Positions 1 through 5,056 of a stretch of 5,183 nucleotides of DNA are shown here, piece by piece (position 1 is the first letter of the stretch; each line of letters starts with the position of its first letter). Origin of the DNA: DATJQF01 sp035505995 (GTDB lineage Bacteria > Bacteroidota > Bacteroidia > Bacteroidales > FEN-979); the NCBI GenBank assembly GCA_035505995.1, contig DATJQF010000246.1, positions 1 through 5,183 of the forward strand, read 5' to 3'. Under the pieces are notes generated by a model. The model was not told the DNA's origin and did not search any database. It was given only the letters and a program-made list of their open reading frames with translations. Made by a program: the position numbers and the translations under genes.

Positions 1-246
1 CGCCGCTTTCAACTCTAAAATTACAGAATCATTTACAATAAAATCAGCAAAATATTCCCCAACTTCTGAAGTCAGGTAATATACTTTGATTCTTTTTTGA
101 GGTTCGGCCTGTAATCCTTGCTTACGAAGCTCTATCAGAAGGGCGTTTTGATATACCTTTTCCAGAAAGCCAAACCCGAGTTCATTGTAGACCCGGTAAA
201 ATGCATGAAGGATGATGTCCGTGATTTCTTTGTGCAACATTTCCAT
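1..246 (-). CDS. GxxExxY family protein, partial (C-terminus outside window)
   Basis: I translated the minus strand from the ATG at 246-244; the frame stays open for 82 codons to the window edge. The product begins MEMLHKEITDIILHAFYRVY. It carries the family-naming motif G26-F-L-E29-K-V-Y32, then a PD-(D/E)XK-like signature: D68 in 'YFADF' and E78-L-K80 in 'ILELKA'. The family (PF13366/TIGR04256) is usually about 120-130 residues, so roughly the last third is missing here. It is related to the nuclease superfamily by fold, but its role is unsettled, so I do not call an activity. There is no signal peptide, so it is probably cytoplasmic. GC is about 39% by hand count, far below the plus-strand genes, which fits a separate origin. 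It diverges from manA, and its leader contains the ATCCGCG repeats and a palindrome. A second ATG, at codon 3 (240-238), is an alternative start. Confidence 0.88.
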   Translation of the reverse strand, partial: MEMLHKEITDIILHAFYRVYNELGFGFLEKVYQNALLIELRKQGLQAEPQKRIKVYYLTSEVGEYFADFIVNDSVILELKAA

Positions 247-259
247 GGTGGAATGATTA

Positions 260-316
260 ATCCGCGATGATCGCTGCCTGCGGCAGGCAGGCATAAAGAT
301 CCGCGTCATCCGCGTG
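260..316 (-). repeat. Three copies of ATCCGCG in the GxxExxY leader
   Basis: ATCCGCG occurs at 260-266, 299-305 and 308-314. The last two form a 9-bp tandem, ATCCGCGTC then ATCCGCGTG. Read on the minus strand, these are CGCGGAT units lying 14-70 nt upstream of the GxxExxY start. From memory, similar CGCGGAT or CACGGAT strings often precede members of this family in environmental genomes, but I cannot check that here. They could be part of a dispersed element, a leader structure or an operator. Confidence 0.6.
274..290. repeat. GC-rich 17-bp palindrome (hairpin)
   Basis: CTGCCTGC and GCAGGCAG are perfect 8-bp inverted arms around a single G at 282. It lies between the first and second ATCCGCG copies, 28 nt upstream of the GxxExxY start. 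On RNA the tightest turn would use a few central bases as loop. Short GC palindromes of this kind are commonly dispersed (REP-like) in bacterial genomes. No T-tract follows on either strand, so it does not look like a terminator. Confidence 0.7.
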
Positions 317-417
317 CGATTTTCTCTTAATCGTCTGAAATCGGAAAGGTGAAAGCTGCCAGGAATTATTCTTTGCCCGGTGGCAGGGGAATTTTTCCGG
401 GGAATGCCCTAAAAAAG

Positions 418-425
418 TAATTTTG
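418..425 (+). promoter_or_regulatory. Bacteroidota -7 promoter element for manA
   Basis: TAATTTTG matches the Bacteroidota sigma-A -7 consensus TAnnTTTG exactly and is followed by C. The -33 region holds only a T-run (392-396), not a clean TTG. Transcription would start near 430, leaving a leader of about 15-20 nt before the ATG at 447. This argues against the upstream in-frame TTG at 423-425 as a start, because that codon lies inside the promoter element. Confidence 0.6.
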
Positions 426-446
426 CAGGAGTATCTTTCATCATCC

Positions 447-1427
447 ATGAACGAGCTGTATCCGCTGAAATTCAAGCCGGTCTTCAAGGACAAGATCTGG
501 GGAGGACAGAAGATCCGCACCCGCCTCGGGCTGGACTTCTCCCCCCTGCCGAACTGTGGGGAAGCCTGGATCCTTTCCGGCGTGGAAGGCTCCCAGACCA
601 CGGTCAGCAACGGGTTCCTGGAAGGCAACGAGCTGAATGAGCTGGTGGAAGTTTACATGGACGACCTGGTCGGCGAAAAGGTCTTTGCCCGGCACCGAAA
701 TACCTTCCCGATCCTGGTCAAGTTCATCGACTCCAGCGACTACCTCTCCATCCAGGTCCATCCCGATGATGAGCTGGCCGCCCGCCGGAACCTCGGGAAC
801 GGGAAATCCGAGATGTGGTATATCCTCGATGCCGACAAAGACGCCGAGCTGATCACAGGCTTCAGCCGGGAAGTCAGCCAGAAAACCTATCTCGACCACC
901 TGAAAGCCAATTCCCTGAAAGAGATCCTGAACGTAGAAAAAGTCTCAGCGGGGGATGTCTTCTATATCCCCTCCGGACGGGTCCATGCCCTGGGCCCCGG
1001 GATCCTGCTGGCCGAGATCCAGCAGACCTCCGATACCACCTACCGGATCTATGACTGGGGCCGCAGGGATGAGAAGGGAAATTCCCGCGAGCTGCATACC
1101 GACCTTGCCCTGGAGGCCATCGATTTCAGGGTGCCGCCTTCTTATCGCACCCGGTATTCGAAAGGGGATAACAAGACTTCCGGCCTGGTGACCTCGCCCC
1201 ATTTTATCACCAACCTCATCACCTTCAGCCAGCCGGTGAATAAAGATTACTCCCTGCTCGATTCCTTCGTGCTTTACATTTGCGTGGAAGGAGCGGCGAA
1301 AGTGAGCTATGACAGCGGGTCGGAAACACTCTCCCGCGGAGAGGCGATGCTCCTGCCGGCGATGCTGGAAGAATTCCTGCTGATCCCGGAAGCAGAATGC
1401 AAGATCCTGGAGGTTTTTATTCCGTGA
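447..1427 (+). CDS. manA: Class I mannose-6-phosphate isomerase
   Basis: This encodes a zinc-dependent cytoplasmic enzyme that interconverts mannose 6-phosphate and fructose 6-phosphate, linking glycolysis to mannose use and GDP-mannose precursors. The 326-residue product matches the short bacterial type I enzymes in length. The N-terminus has the typical 'DKIWGG' (15-20). The zinc ligands are visible as Q103 and H105 in 'SIQVHPDD', E122 in 'KSEMWYI', and H180 in 'PSGRVHAL'. R200 in 'TYRIYDW' is the expected catalytic arginine. The C-terminal cupin-like part (about 250-326) is less conserved. I chose the ATG at 447: the frame can be extended to TTG at 423, but that codon overlaps the -7 element and the family alignment begins at about MNELYPLKF. 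It ends in TGA, 51 nt before the next gene, which has its own promoter match, so co-transcription is not required. Confidence 0.95.
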   Translation: MNELYPLKFKPVFKDKIWGGQKIRTRLGLDFSPLPNCGEAWILSGVEGSQTTVSNGFLEGNELNELVEVYMDDLVGEKVFARHRNTFPILVKFIDSSDYLSIQVHPDDELAARRNLGNGKSEMWYILDADKDAELITGFSREVSQKTYLDHLKANSLKEILNVEKVSAGDVFYIPSGRVHALGPGILLAEIQQTSDTTYRIYDWGRRDEKGNSRELHTDLALEAIDFRVPPSYRTRYSKGDNKTSGLVTSPHFITNLITFSQPVNKDYSLLDSFVLYICVEGAAKVSYDSGSETLSRGEAMLLPAMLEEFLLIPEAECKILEVFIP

Positions 1428-1434
1428 TAATTTG

Positions 1435-1442
1435 TATTTTTG
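1435..1442 (+). promoter_or_regulatory. Bacteroidota -7 promoter element for the redox/barrel cluster
   Basis: TATTTTTG is an exact match to TAnnTTTG. It lies 8 nt after the manA stop and 36 nt before the ATG at 1479, giving a predicted leader of about 30 nt. The -33 region (around 1412-1419, GGTTTTTA) is T-rich without a clear TTG. No comparable element was seen in the gaps at 2013-2046 or 3760-3768, so this is the likely promoter for all three downstream genes. Confidence 0.6.
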
Positions 1443-1478
1443 TGGCTCCGATAGTATTGCTAATCATCTGAAAACAAC

Positions 1479-2012
1479 ATGAAAAGACTGTTCCTGCTCC
1501 TGATCCTGCTGGGTATTTACGGCTTTGCCTTTTCGCAGGATAAACCGGAAAAATCGAGAAGAATACCGTCCGTGACCGTGAAGAACATTCACCGGGAACC
1601 CTTCCGGACCGACAGCATCTCCAACAACGGGAACCCGATCATCCTGTCCTTCTGGGCGACCTGGTGCGTGAACTGTGTGAAGGAACTGAACAAGATCCAG
1701 CCTTTATACGACGACTGGAAAGACGAGACCGGCGTGAAACTGATCGCGGTCTCGATCGATGATTCCCGCTACACCTCGCGCGTCCTTCCTTTTGTGAACG
1801 GAAGGGCCTGGGACTATGAGATCCTGCTCGACGATACCTGGGACCTCAAGCGGGCGCTGAATGTCGGGGACGATATCCCTTATACTTTCCTGATCGACGG
1901 GAAAGGGAACATTGTTTACACGCATAAAGGCTTTGCCGACGGGGACGAATATGTGTATTATGATCTCATCAAGAAGATCAAGGCAGGGGAAGACGTCTCC
2001 AAAAGCAAGTAA
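1479..2012 (+). CDS. Exported TlpA-like thioredoxin-family protein
   Basis: This is a 177-residue thiol-disulfide oxidoreductase of the TlpA/ResA type, predicted to act in the periplasm. Residues 1-19 form a signal peptide: K2-R3, a leucine-rich core, then FAFS with likely cleavage before Q20. No lipobox is present. The thioredoxin fold spans about 30-170, with strand 'PIILSFWATW' (53-62) leading into the active site W62-C63-V-N-C66. The cis-proline is I133-P134 in 'DIPYTFLID', followed by the usual 'GKGNIVYTHKGF'. Both cysteines are present, so the protein should be redox active; reductase versus oxidase direction cannot be told from sequence. The start is an ATG with an A-rich, non-Shine-Dalgarno leader, as is usual in Bacteroidota. 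The next gene begins 34 nt after the TAA with no visible promoter, so it is probably the first gene of a three-gene transcription unit ending with another CxxC envelope protein. Confidence 0.92.
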   Translation: MKRLFLLLILLGIYGFAFSQDKPEKSRRIPSVTVKNIHREPFRTDSISNNGNPIILSFWATWCVNCVKELNKIQPLYDDWKDETGVKLIAVSIDDSRYTSRVLPFVNGRAWDYEILLDDTWDLKRALNVGDDIPYTFLIDGKGNIVYTHKGFADGDEYVYYDLIKKIKAGEDVSKSK

Positions 2013-2046
2013 GAGCATAGTTTAATCCAACTTAAACATCTTTCTC

Positions 2047-3759
2047 TTGAAGAATTTTTACATTCGGACAGCAGTCTTACCGGGCTTGTTGTGCCTTCTT
2101 ACCCTTTCCCTCAGATCCCAGGATTTTATAAAGAACGGAGAGATCCACGGCATCTTCCAGGCCGATGCCGCCTGGTATATGAACGATGCCAAGATGGGGA
2201 TCACCGACTCGACCCTTGCCGGGAAGGTGTTCCGGATGAACGGCATGACCGGCGTGACCTATACGTACGGGAATTTCTCTGCCGGAATGAGGTTTGAGGC
2301 GTACCTGCCGCCCCTGCTGGGGTATGATACACGCTACACCGGGGCGGGGGTTCCTTATTATTACGTGGATTACCAGACCGACGAGCTGCAGATCACCGCG
2401 GGAAATTTCTACGAGCAATTCGGCAACGGGATGACGCTGCGTACCTATGCCAACTGGAACCTGGGCTATGATAACTCGCTGCGGGGCCTGCGGGTAAGGT
2501 ATATGCCCATCAAGGGGATCACGATAAAGGGGGTGATCGGTTTCCAGCGGGATTTCTGGATCCCGTGGGAGAATTACAACCGGGGCATTGTCAAGGGAGC
2601 GGATGCGGAATTCATCCTGAATGACATCTTTCACAAGATGGCCAACCGTAAGACCCGGATCATCCTGGGCGGCAGCTTCGTCAGCGATTACCAGAAAGGG
2701 AACAGCATGGATTATGTGCTGGGCAACGAGATCGTGACCCTGAAACTGCCGGAGAATGTGGCCTGCATGTCGGGAAGGATCGATATCTCGGTGGGCAAAT
2801 TCGATCTGATCTCGGAATATGCCTACAAGATCAACGACCCGTCGGCCATGAACCAATATATCTACAAGAACGGGCAGGCCCTGATGGGATCGCTTTCCTT
2901 CTCCCAGAAAGGGCTGGGCATCCTGCTGGCCACCAAATGGATCGATAACATGAGCTACAAATCGCTCCGGAGCATGACCCAGAACGGGCTCGACATCAAT
3001 TATCTTCCCCCGGTCACCCTCGAGCACGATTACGCCCTTGCGTCGATGTACCCGTATGCCACGCAGACCACGGGAGAGGCGGGGTTCCAGGGACAGATCA
3101 CCTATACGATCAAGAAAAACACCAAGATGGGGGGCAAGACCGGGATCACCTTCGCGCTGAATTACTCCCTGGTCAATTCGATCAATAAAAAACCGGTCAA
3201 CGACACGACCTATGTCGGGGAACCCGGAACGCTGGGGTACCAGACGGGATTTTTCAGCGTGGGCAATAACAACTATTACCAGGACCTGAACCTGGAGGTC
3301 ACCAAGAAATTCGGGAAAAAGGCGAAAGGGATCTTCACCTATCTCTACCAGGTCTATAACAAGGATGTGATCGAAGGACATGTCAATGAATACGGAACAG
3401 TGTTCGCGAACATCGGCATTGCCGATGTTTCCTGGTATGTGACCAAGAAGACGACCCTCCGCTGGGAAGCCCAGGGCCTCTGGACAAAGCAGGACAAAGG
3501 GAACTGGCTGGCAGGGCTGATGGAGCTGACGCTGTCGCCAAACTGGTTCGCATCGGTACAGGACCAGTGGAATTATGGTAATTCGGATAAAAGCCAGCAA
3601 CTGCATTATTTCCTTGTCAGCGCGGGCTATACGCACCGTTCCACCCGGATCTCCCTGTCGTACGGCCGCCAGCGCGAAGGGATCCTGTGCGTCGGGGGCG
3701 TCTGCCGGCAGGTCCCTGCTTCCAGCGGGTTCACGTTATCCCTTTCCACAAACTTTTAA
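2047..3759 (+). CDS. DUF6029-type predicted outer-membrane beta-barrel protein
   Basis: The 570-residue product has a signal peptide (1-24; hydrophobic core LPGLLCLLTLSL, likely cleavage S24|Q25). It continues with alternating aromatic/polar strands rich in Y, G and N, and ends ...LSLSTNF with a terminal phenylalanine, the usual signature of an outer-membrane barrel. The segment around 120-147, with 'GNFYEQFG' then 'LGYDNSLRGLRV', resembles what I recall of the DUF6029 family (PF19494), which has no established function; this family call is from memory. The start is TTG at 2047: no ATG lies upstream before the in-frame stop at 2023-2025, and the first downstream ATG would remove the signal peptide. 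The mature chain has three cysteines, C240 and a CX4C pair, C548 and C553 in 'CVGGVC', just before the last strand. The neighbours encode CxxC proteins, with a 34-nt gap before and 9 nt after. Transport, adhesion or assembly are all possible roles. Confidence 0.75.
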   Translation: MKNFYIRTAVLPGLLCLLTLSLRSQDFIKNGEIHGIFQADAAWYMNDAKMGITDSTLAGKVFRMNGMTGVTYTYGNFSAGMRFEAYLPPLLGYDTRYTGAGVPYYYVDYQTDELQITAGNFYEQFGNGMTLRTYANWNLGYDNSLRGLRVRYMPIKGITIKGVIGFQRDFWIPWENYNRGIVKGADAEFILNDIFHKMANRKTRIILGGSFVSDYQKGNSMDYVLGNEIVTLKLPENVACMSGRIDISVGKFDLISEYAYKINDPSAMNQYIYKNGQALMGSLSFSQKGLGILLATKWIDNMSYKSLRSMTQNGLDINYLPPVTLEHDYALASMYPYATQTTGEAGFQGQITYTIKKNTKMGGKTGITFALNYSLVNSINKKPVNDTTYVGEPGTLGYQTGFFSVGNNNYYQDLNLEVTKKFGKKAKGIFTYLYQVYNKDVIEGHVNEYGTVFANIGIADVSWYVTKKTTLRWEAQGLWTKQDKGNWLAGLMELTLSPNWFASVQDQWNYGNSDKSQQLHYFLVSAGYTHRSTRISLSYGRQREGILCVGGVCRQVPASSGFTLSLSTNF

Positions 3760-3768
3760 TCATGGGTC

Positions 3769-4635
3769 ATGAAATCGAAGAATATACATAGGAAGGTTTC
3801 AGGAATCGTATTACTGGCAGCCGTGTTTGCCTTGTTCCTTACTTCCTGCGACAAGCTGAACGCTCCCTATTATACGGTGAAGTCGGGAGGCGATACCACG
3901 AAAATAACCCGGAAAGTGCTGCTCGAGGATTATACGGGTCAGAAATGCCCGAACTGTCCGACGGCTGCCGTCACAGCTTCCGCGCTCCAGGATGCGTATA
4001 ACGGAAGGCTGATCGTGATGGCCGTGCATGCCGGTTTCTTCGCCGATTCCAGCTCCAGCGGGGATTTTACGGCCAACTATAAAACCCCGGCCGGGAATGA
4101 CTGGAACGACTATTTTGAATTTGCCTCTTACCCGAACGGGCTGGTCGATCGCAAGCCCTTCAAGGGCGCGGTCATCGTCGGAGCGGACCAATGGGCGGAA
4201 GCCGTGGATTCGGTCATTATTCTCCCGCCGGAAGCCAGCATTAAAATAACAAACGTTTATGACGACCCTACCCGGCACCTGGCCATAACGGTGGATACAC
4301 GGTTCCTTGCCCTCCTGGCCGGGACCTATAATTTAACGGTATGCATCCTGGAGGACAGCATCATCTCCCCGCAGAAGAACAGTGACCCCAACGTGGGAAC
4401 TACGCCGATCATCCATGATTATGTCTTCATGCATATGATGCGGGGATCCCTGAACGGCACCTGGGGCGATGAGCTCACTTCCGATATAGAAGATACGACC
4501 GTCACGGTGACCAAGGATTACGAGATCACCCTGAACACAAAGTGGGTGCCCAAGAACTGCTCCGTCCTTGCCTTTGTTCAGAATGCCGGTACCAAGGAAA
4601 TCATCCAGGCGGAAAAGAAGAAGATCCTTCCCTGA
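3769..4635 (+). CDS. Omp28-related lipoprotein with thioredoxin-type CPNC motif
   Basis: This is a 288-residue lipoprotein. A basic N-terminus (MKSKNIHRK) is followed by a hydrophobic segment and lipobox L24-T-S-C27, so C27 should be lipidated. Residues after C27 (DKLNAPYY) lack a strongly acidic surface-export signal, so periplasm-facing attachment is at least as likely as surface display. The Omp28-related domain (PF11551; named after a Porphyromonas gingivalis outer-membrane protein) has a thioredoxin-like region: strand 'KVLLEDYTGQ', then C60-P-N-C63, and 'SYPNG' (120-124) where the cis-proline loop would sit. The C-terminal half (about 155-288) looks like a beta-sandwich with 'HDYVFMHMMRG' (216-226). 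Additional cysteines are C192 and C264. It starts 9 nt after the barrel stop, so it is almost certainly co-transcribed. The function of the family is not firmly established. An earlier ATG at 3762 is out of frame. Confidence 0.87.
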   Translation: MKSKNIHRKVSGIVLLAAVFALFLTSCDKLNAPYYTVKSGGDTTKITRKVLLEDYTGQKCPNCPTAAVTASALQDAYNGRLIVMAVHAGFFADSSSSGDFTANYKTPAGNDWNDYFEFASYPNGLVDRKPFKGAVIVGADQWAEAVDSVIILPPEASIKITNVYDDPTRHLAITVDTRFLALLAGTYNLTVCILEDSIISPQKNSDPNVGTTPIIHDYVFMHMMRGSLNGTWGDELTSDIEDTTVTVTKDYEITLNTKWVPKNCSVLAFVQNAGTKEIIQAEKKKILP

Positions 4636-4644
4636 TCCGGAATC

Positions 4645-4677
4645 GGGGACGCGAGGGCAGGAGAGGGATAGGAGGGG
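4645..4677 (+). other. G-quadruplex-type motif after the lipoprotein gene
   Basis: There are four G-tracts: GGGG 4645-4648, GGG 4655-4657, GGG 4665-4667 and GGGG 4674-4677. The loops are 6, 7 and 6 nt, which satisfies the G3+N1-7 pattern on the sense strand, and a further GGGG lies at 4698-4701. It begins 9 nt after the TGA of the lipoprotein gene, so it would be in the 3' untranslated RNA. The long loops predict only modest stability. Confidence 0.45.
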
Positions 4678-4723
4678 TGGCTGAACGCGGTGAAGCCGGG
4701 GTGGTTTAATGATTACACATTTT

Positions 4724-4784
4724 CCATTTACTATTGACCATTTACCATTGGATTTTCCATTGACTATTTACCATTGACCATTTG
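4724..4784. repeat. Heptanucleotide array, unit CYATTKR (8 copies)
   Basis: Eight 7-bp units fit CYATTKR (Y=C/T, K=G/T, R=A/G). Four run consecutively from 4724 to 4751 (CCATTTA, CTATTGA, CCATTTA, CCATTGG). A 5-nt interruption, ATTTT (4752-4756), follows, and then four more from 4757 to 4784 (CCATTGA, CTATTTA, CCATTGA, CCATTTG). The 7-bp period and intergenic position resemble the short tandemly repeated repetitive heptamers known from cyanobacteria. The units are degenerate rather than identical, so this is not simple recent slippage. Confidence 0.85.
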
Positions 4785-4857
4785 AAGGTGAAAGGAATTA
4801 CCGACCGGCGAGCAGGGTCGATTTCCCGTTGAAGAAAGATGCCGGAAGTTAGTTACC

Positions 4858-4892
4858 ATGCCCCATGCCCTCTGCCCTATTCCCGCTGCTCA
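4858..4892. repeat. Second heptanucleotide array, unit ATGCCCT-like
   Basis: Consecutive 7-bp units are ATGCCCC (4858-4864), ATGCCCT (4865-4871), CTGCCCT (4872-4878), ATTCCCG (4879-4885) and the more diverged CTGCTCA (4886-4892). The period is again 7 bp but the unit differs from the array 73 bp upstream. The right half overlaps the left arm of the inverted repeat at 4876-4928. Confidence 0.65.
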
Positions 4893-4936
4893 CTGTAAGT
4901 CGTCAGCGAAATTTACACTGGGAATAGGTTAATTTT
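4876..4936 (+). terminator. Possible terminator: 9-bp perfect inverted repeat plus T-rich tail
   Basis: CCTATTCCC (4876-4884) and GGGAATAGG (4920-4928) are perfectly complementary arms separated by 35 nt. Inside them a shorter pair, TGTAA (4894-4898) and TTACA (4913-4917), can extend the structure across an asymmetric internal loop. The tail TTAATTTT (4929-4936) follows on the plus strand. It could end transcription of the three-gene cluster about 240 nt after its last stop codon. The long loop makes it atypical for an intrinsic terminator, so a different role is possible. Confidence 0.4.
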
Positions 4937-4939
4937 AAA

Positions 4940-4975
4940 GTGTGGTTTTAATGGGAGTCAAATTAAAAACCGCAC
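4940..4975. terminator. Hairpin between convergent genes, possible terminator
   Basis: The left arm GTGTGGTTTTAAT (4940-4952) pairs with ATTAAAAACCGCAC (4962-4975) around a 9-nt loop, giving 13 pairs with one G-U (4943/4972) and one bulged A (4965) on the plus-strand RNA. On the minus-strand RNA the wobble becomes an A-C mismatch, but there the stem is followed by TTTAAAATT. It lies about 80 nt beyond the stop of the minus-strand T9SS gene and could stop transcripts from either side. Confidence 0.45.
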
Positions 4976-5056
4976 AACTATGGAACCAGGAAAAAAGGAA
5001 AAGCCTTCCGCCTCAGGTTCGCATTCTTATTTTATTCCCGTTATCAACCGGGATCT

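Larger units (their letters stand above)
4636..5056. other. 421-bp non-coding region between convergent genes
   Basis: No credible ORF was found. The longest ATG reading noticed in the repeat stretch (from 4709, plus) is 22 codons of repeat-derived peptide. The region holds, in order: a G-rich stretch directly after the lipoprotein stop, a CYATTKR heptamer array (4724-4784), a spacer with a weak 5-bp stem (CGACC 4802-4806 / GGTCG 4816-4820), an ATGCCCT-type heptamer array (4858-4892), a 9-bp inverted repeat (4876-4928), a 13-bp hairpin (4940-4975) and an AT-rich lead-in to the minus-strand stop. A weak minus-strand stem near 4994-5007 is followed by a T-run, and a weak CCCG/CGGG stem lies at 5036-5051. 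No tRNA-like or rRNA-like segment was recognised. Confidence 0.8.

Noticed and set aside
387..408. Repeated GGGGAAT with a possible short stem before manA
   Set aside because: The arms are only about 4-5 bp around a T-run and no known operator matches; too weak to call.
257..628. Minus-strand open frame of 123 codons covering the manA leader and start
   Set aside because: It overlaps the manA promoter and N-terminus, runs through the palindrome and ATCCGCG repeats, and shows no recognisable domain.
441..899. Minus-strand open frame of 152 codons inside manA
   Set aside because: It is antisense to manA, which has all its zinc ligands in place; the frame is explained by the high GC third positions of manA.
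2077..3636. A 519-codon open frame on the minus strand opposite the barrel gene
   Set aside because: It lies wholly antisense to a gene with a clear signal peptide and barrel pattern. It has no signal or domain that I recognise, and its composition is rich in H, R, V, I and P as expected from reading the complement of a codon-biased gene.
4709..4777. Short plus-strand ATG frame through the first heptamer array (22 codons)
   Set aside because: The peptide comes only from the degenerate 7-bp repeats, and a 7-bp period does not keep a reading frame.
4724..4784. CRISPR array
   Set aside because: The units are 7 bp, contiguous and degenerate, with no spacers and no cas genes nearby.
5036..5051. 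Stem CCCG/CGGG next to the T9SS gene stop as a terminator
   Set aside because: The stem is only 4-5 bp with an 8-nt loop, and the T-rich stretch after it is broken; the hairpins at 4876-4928 and 4940-4975 are stronger candidates.
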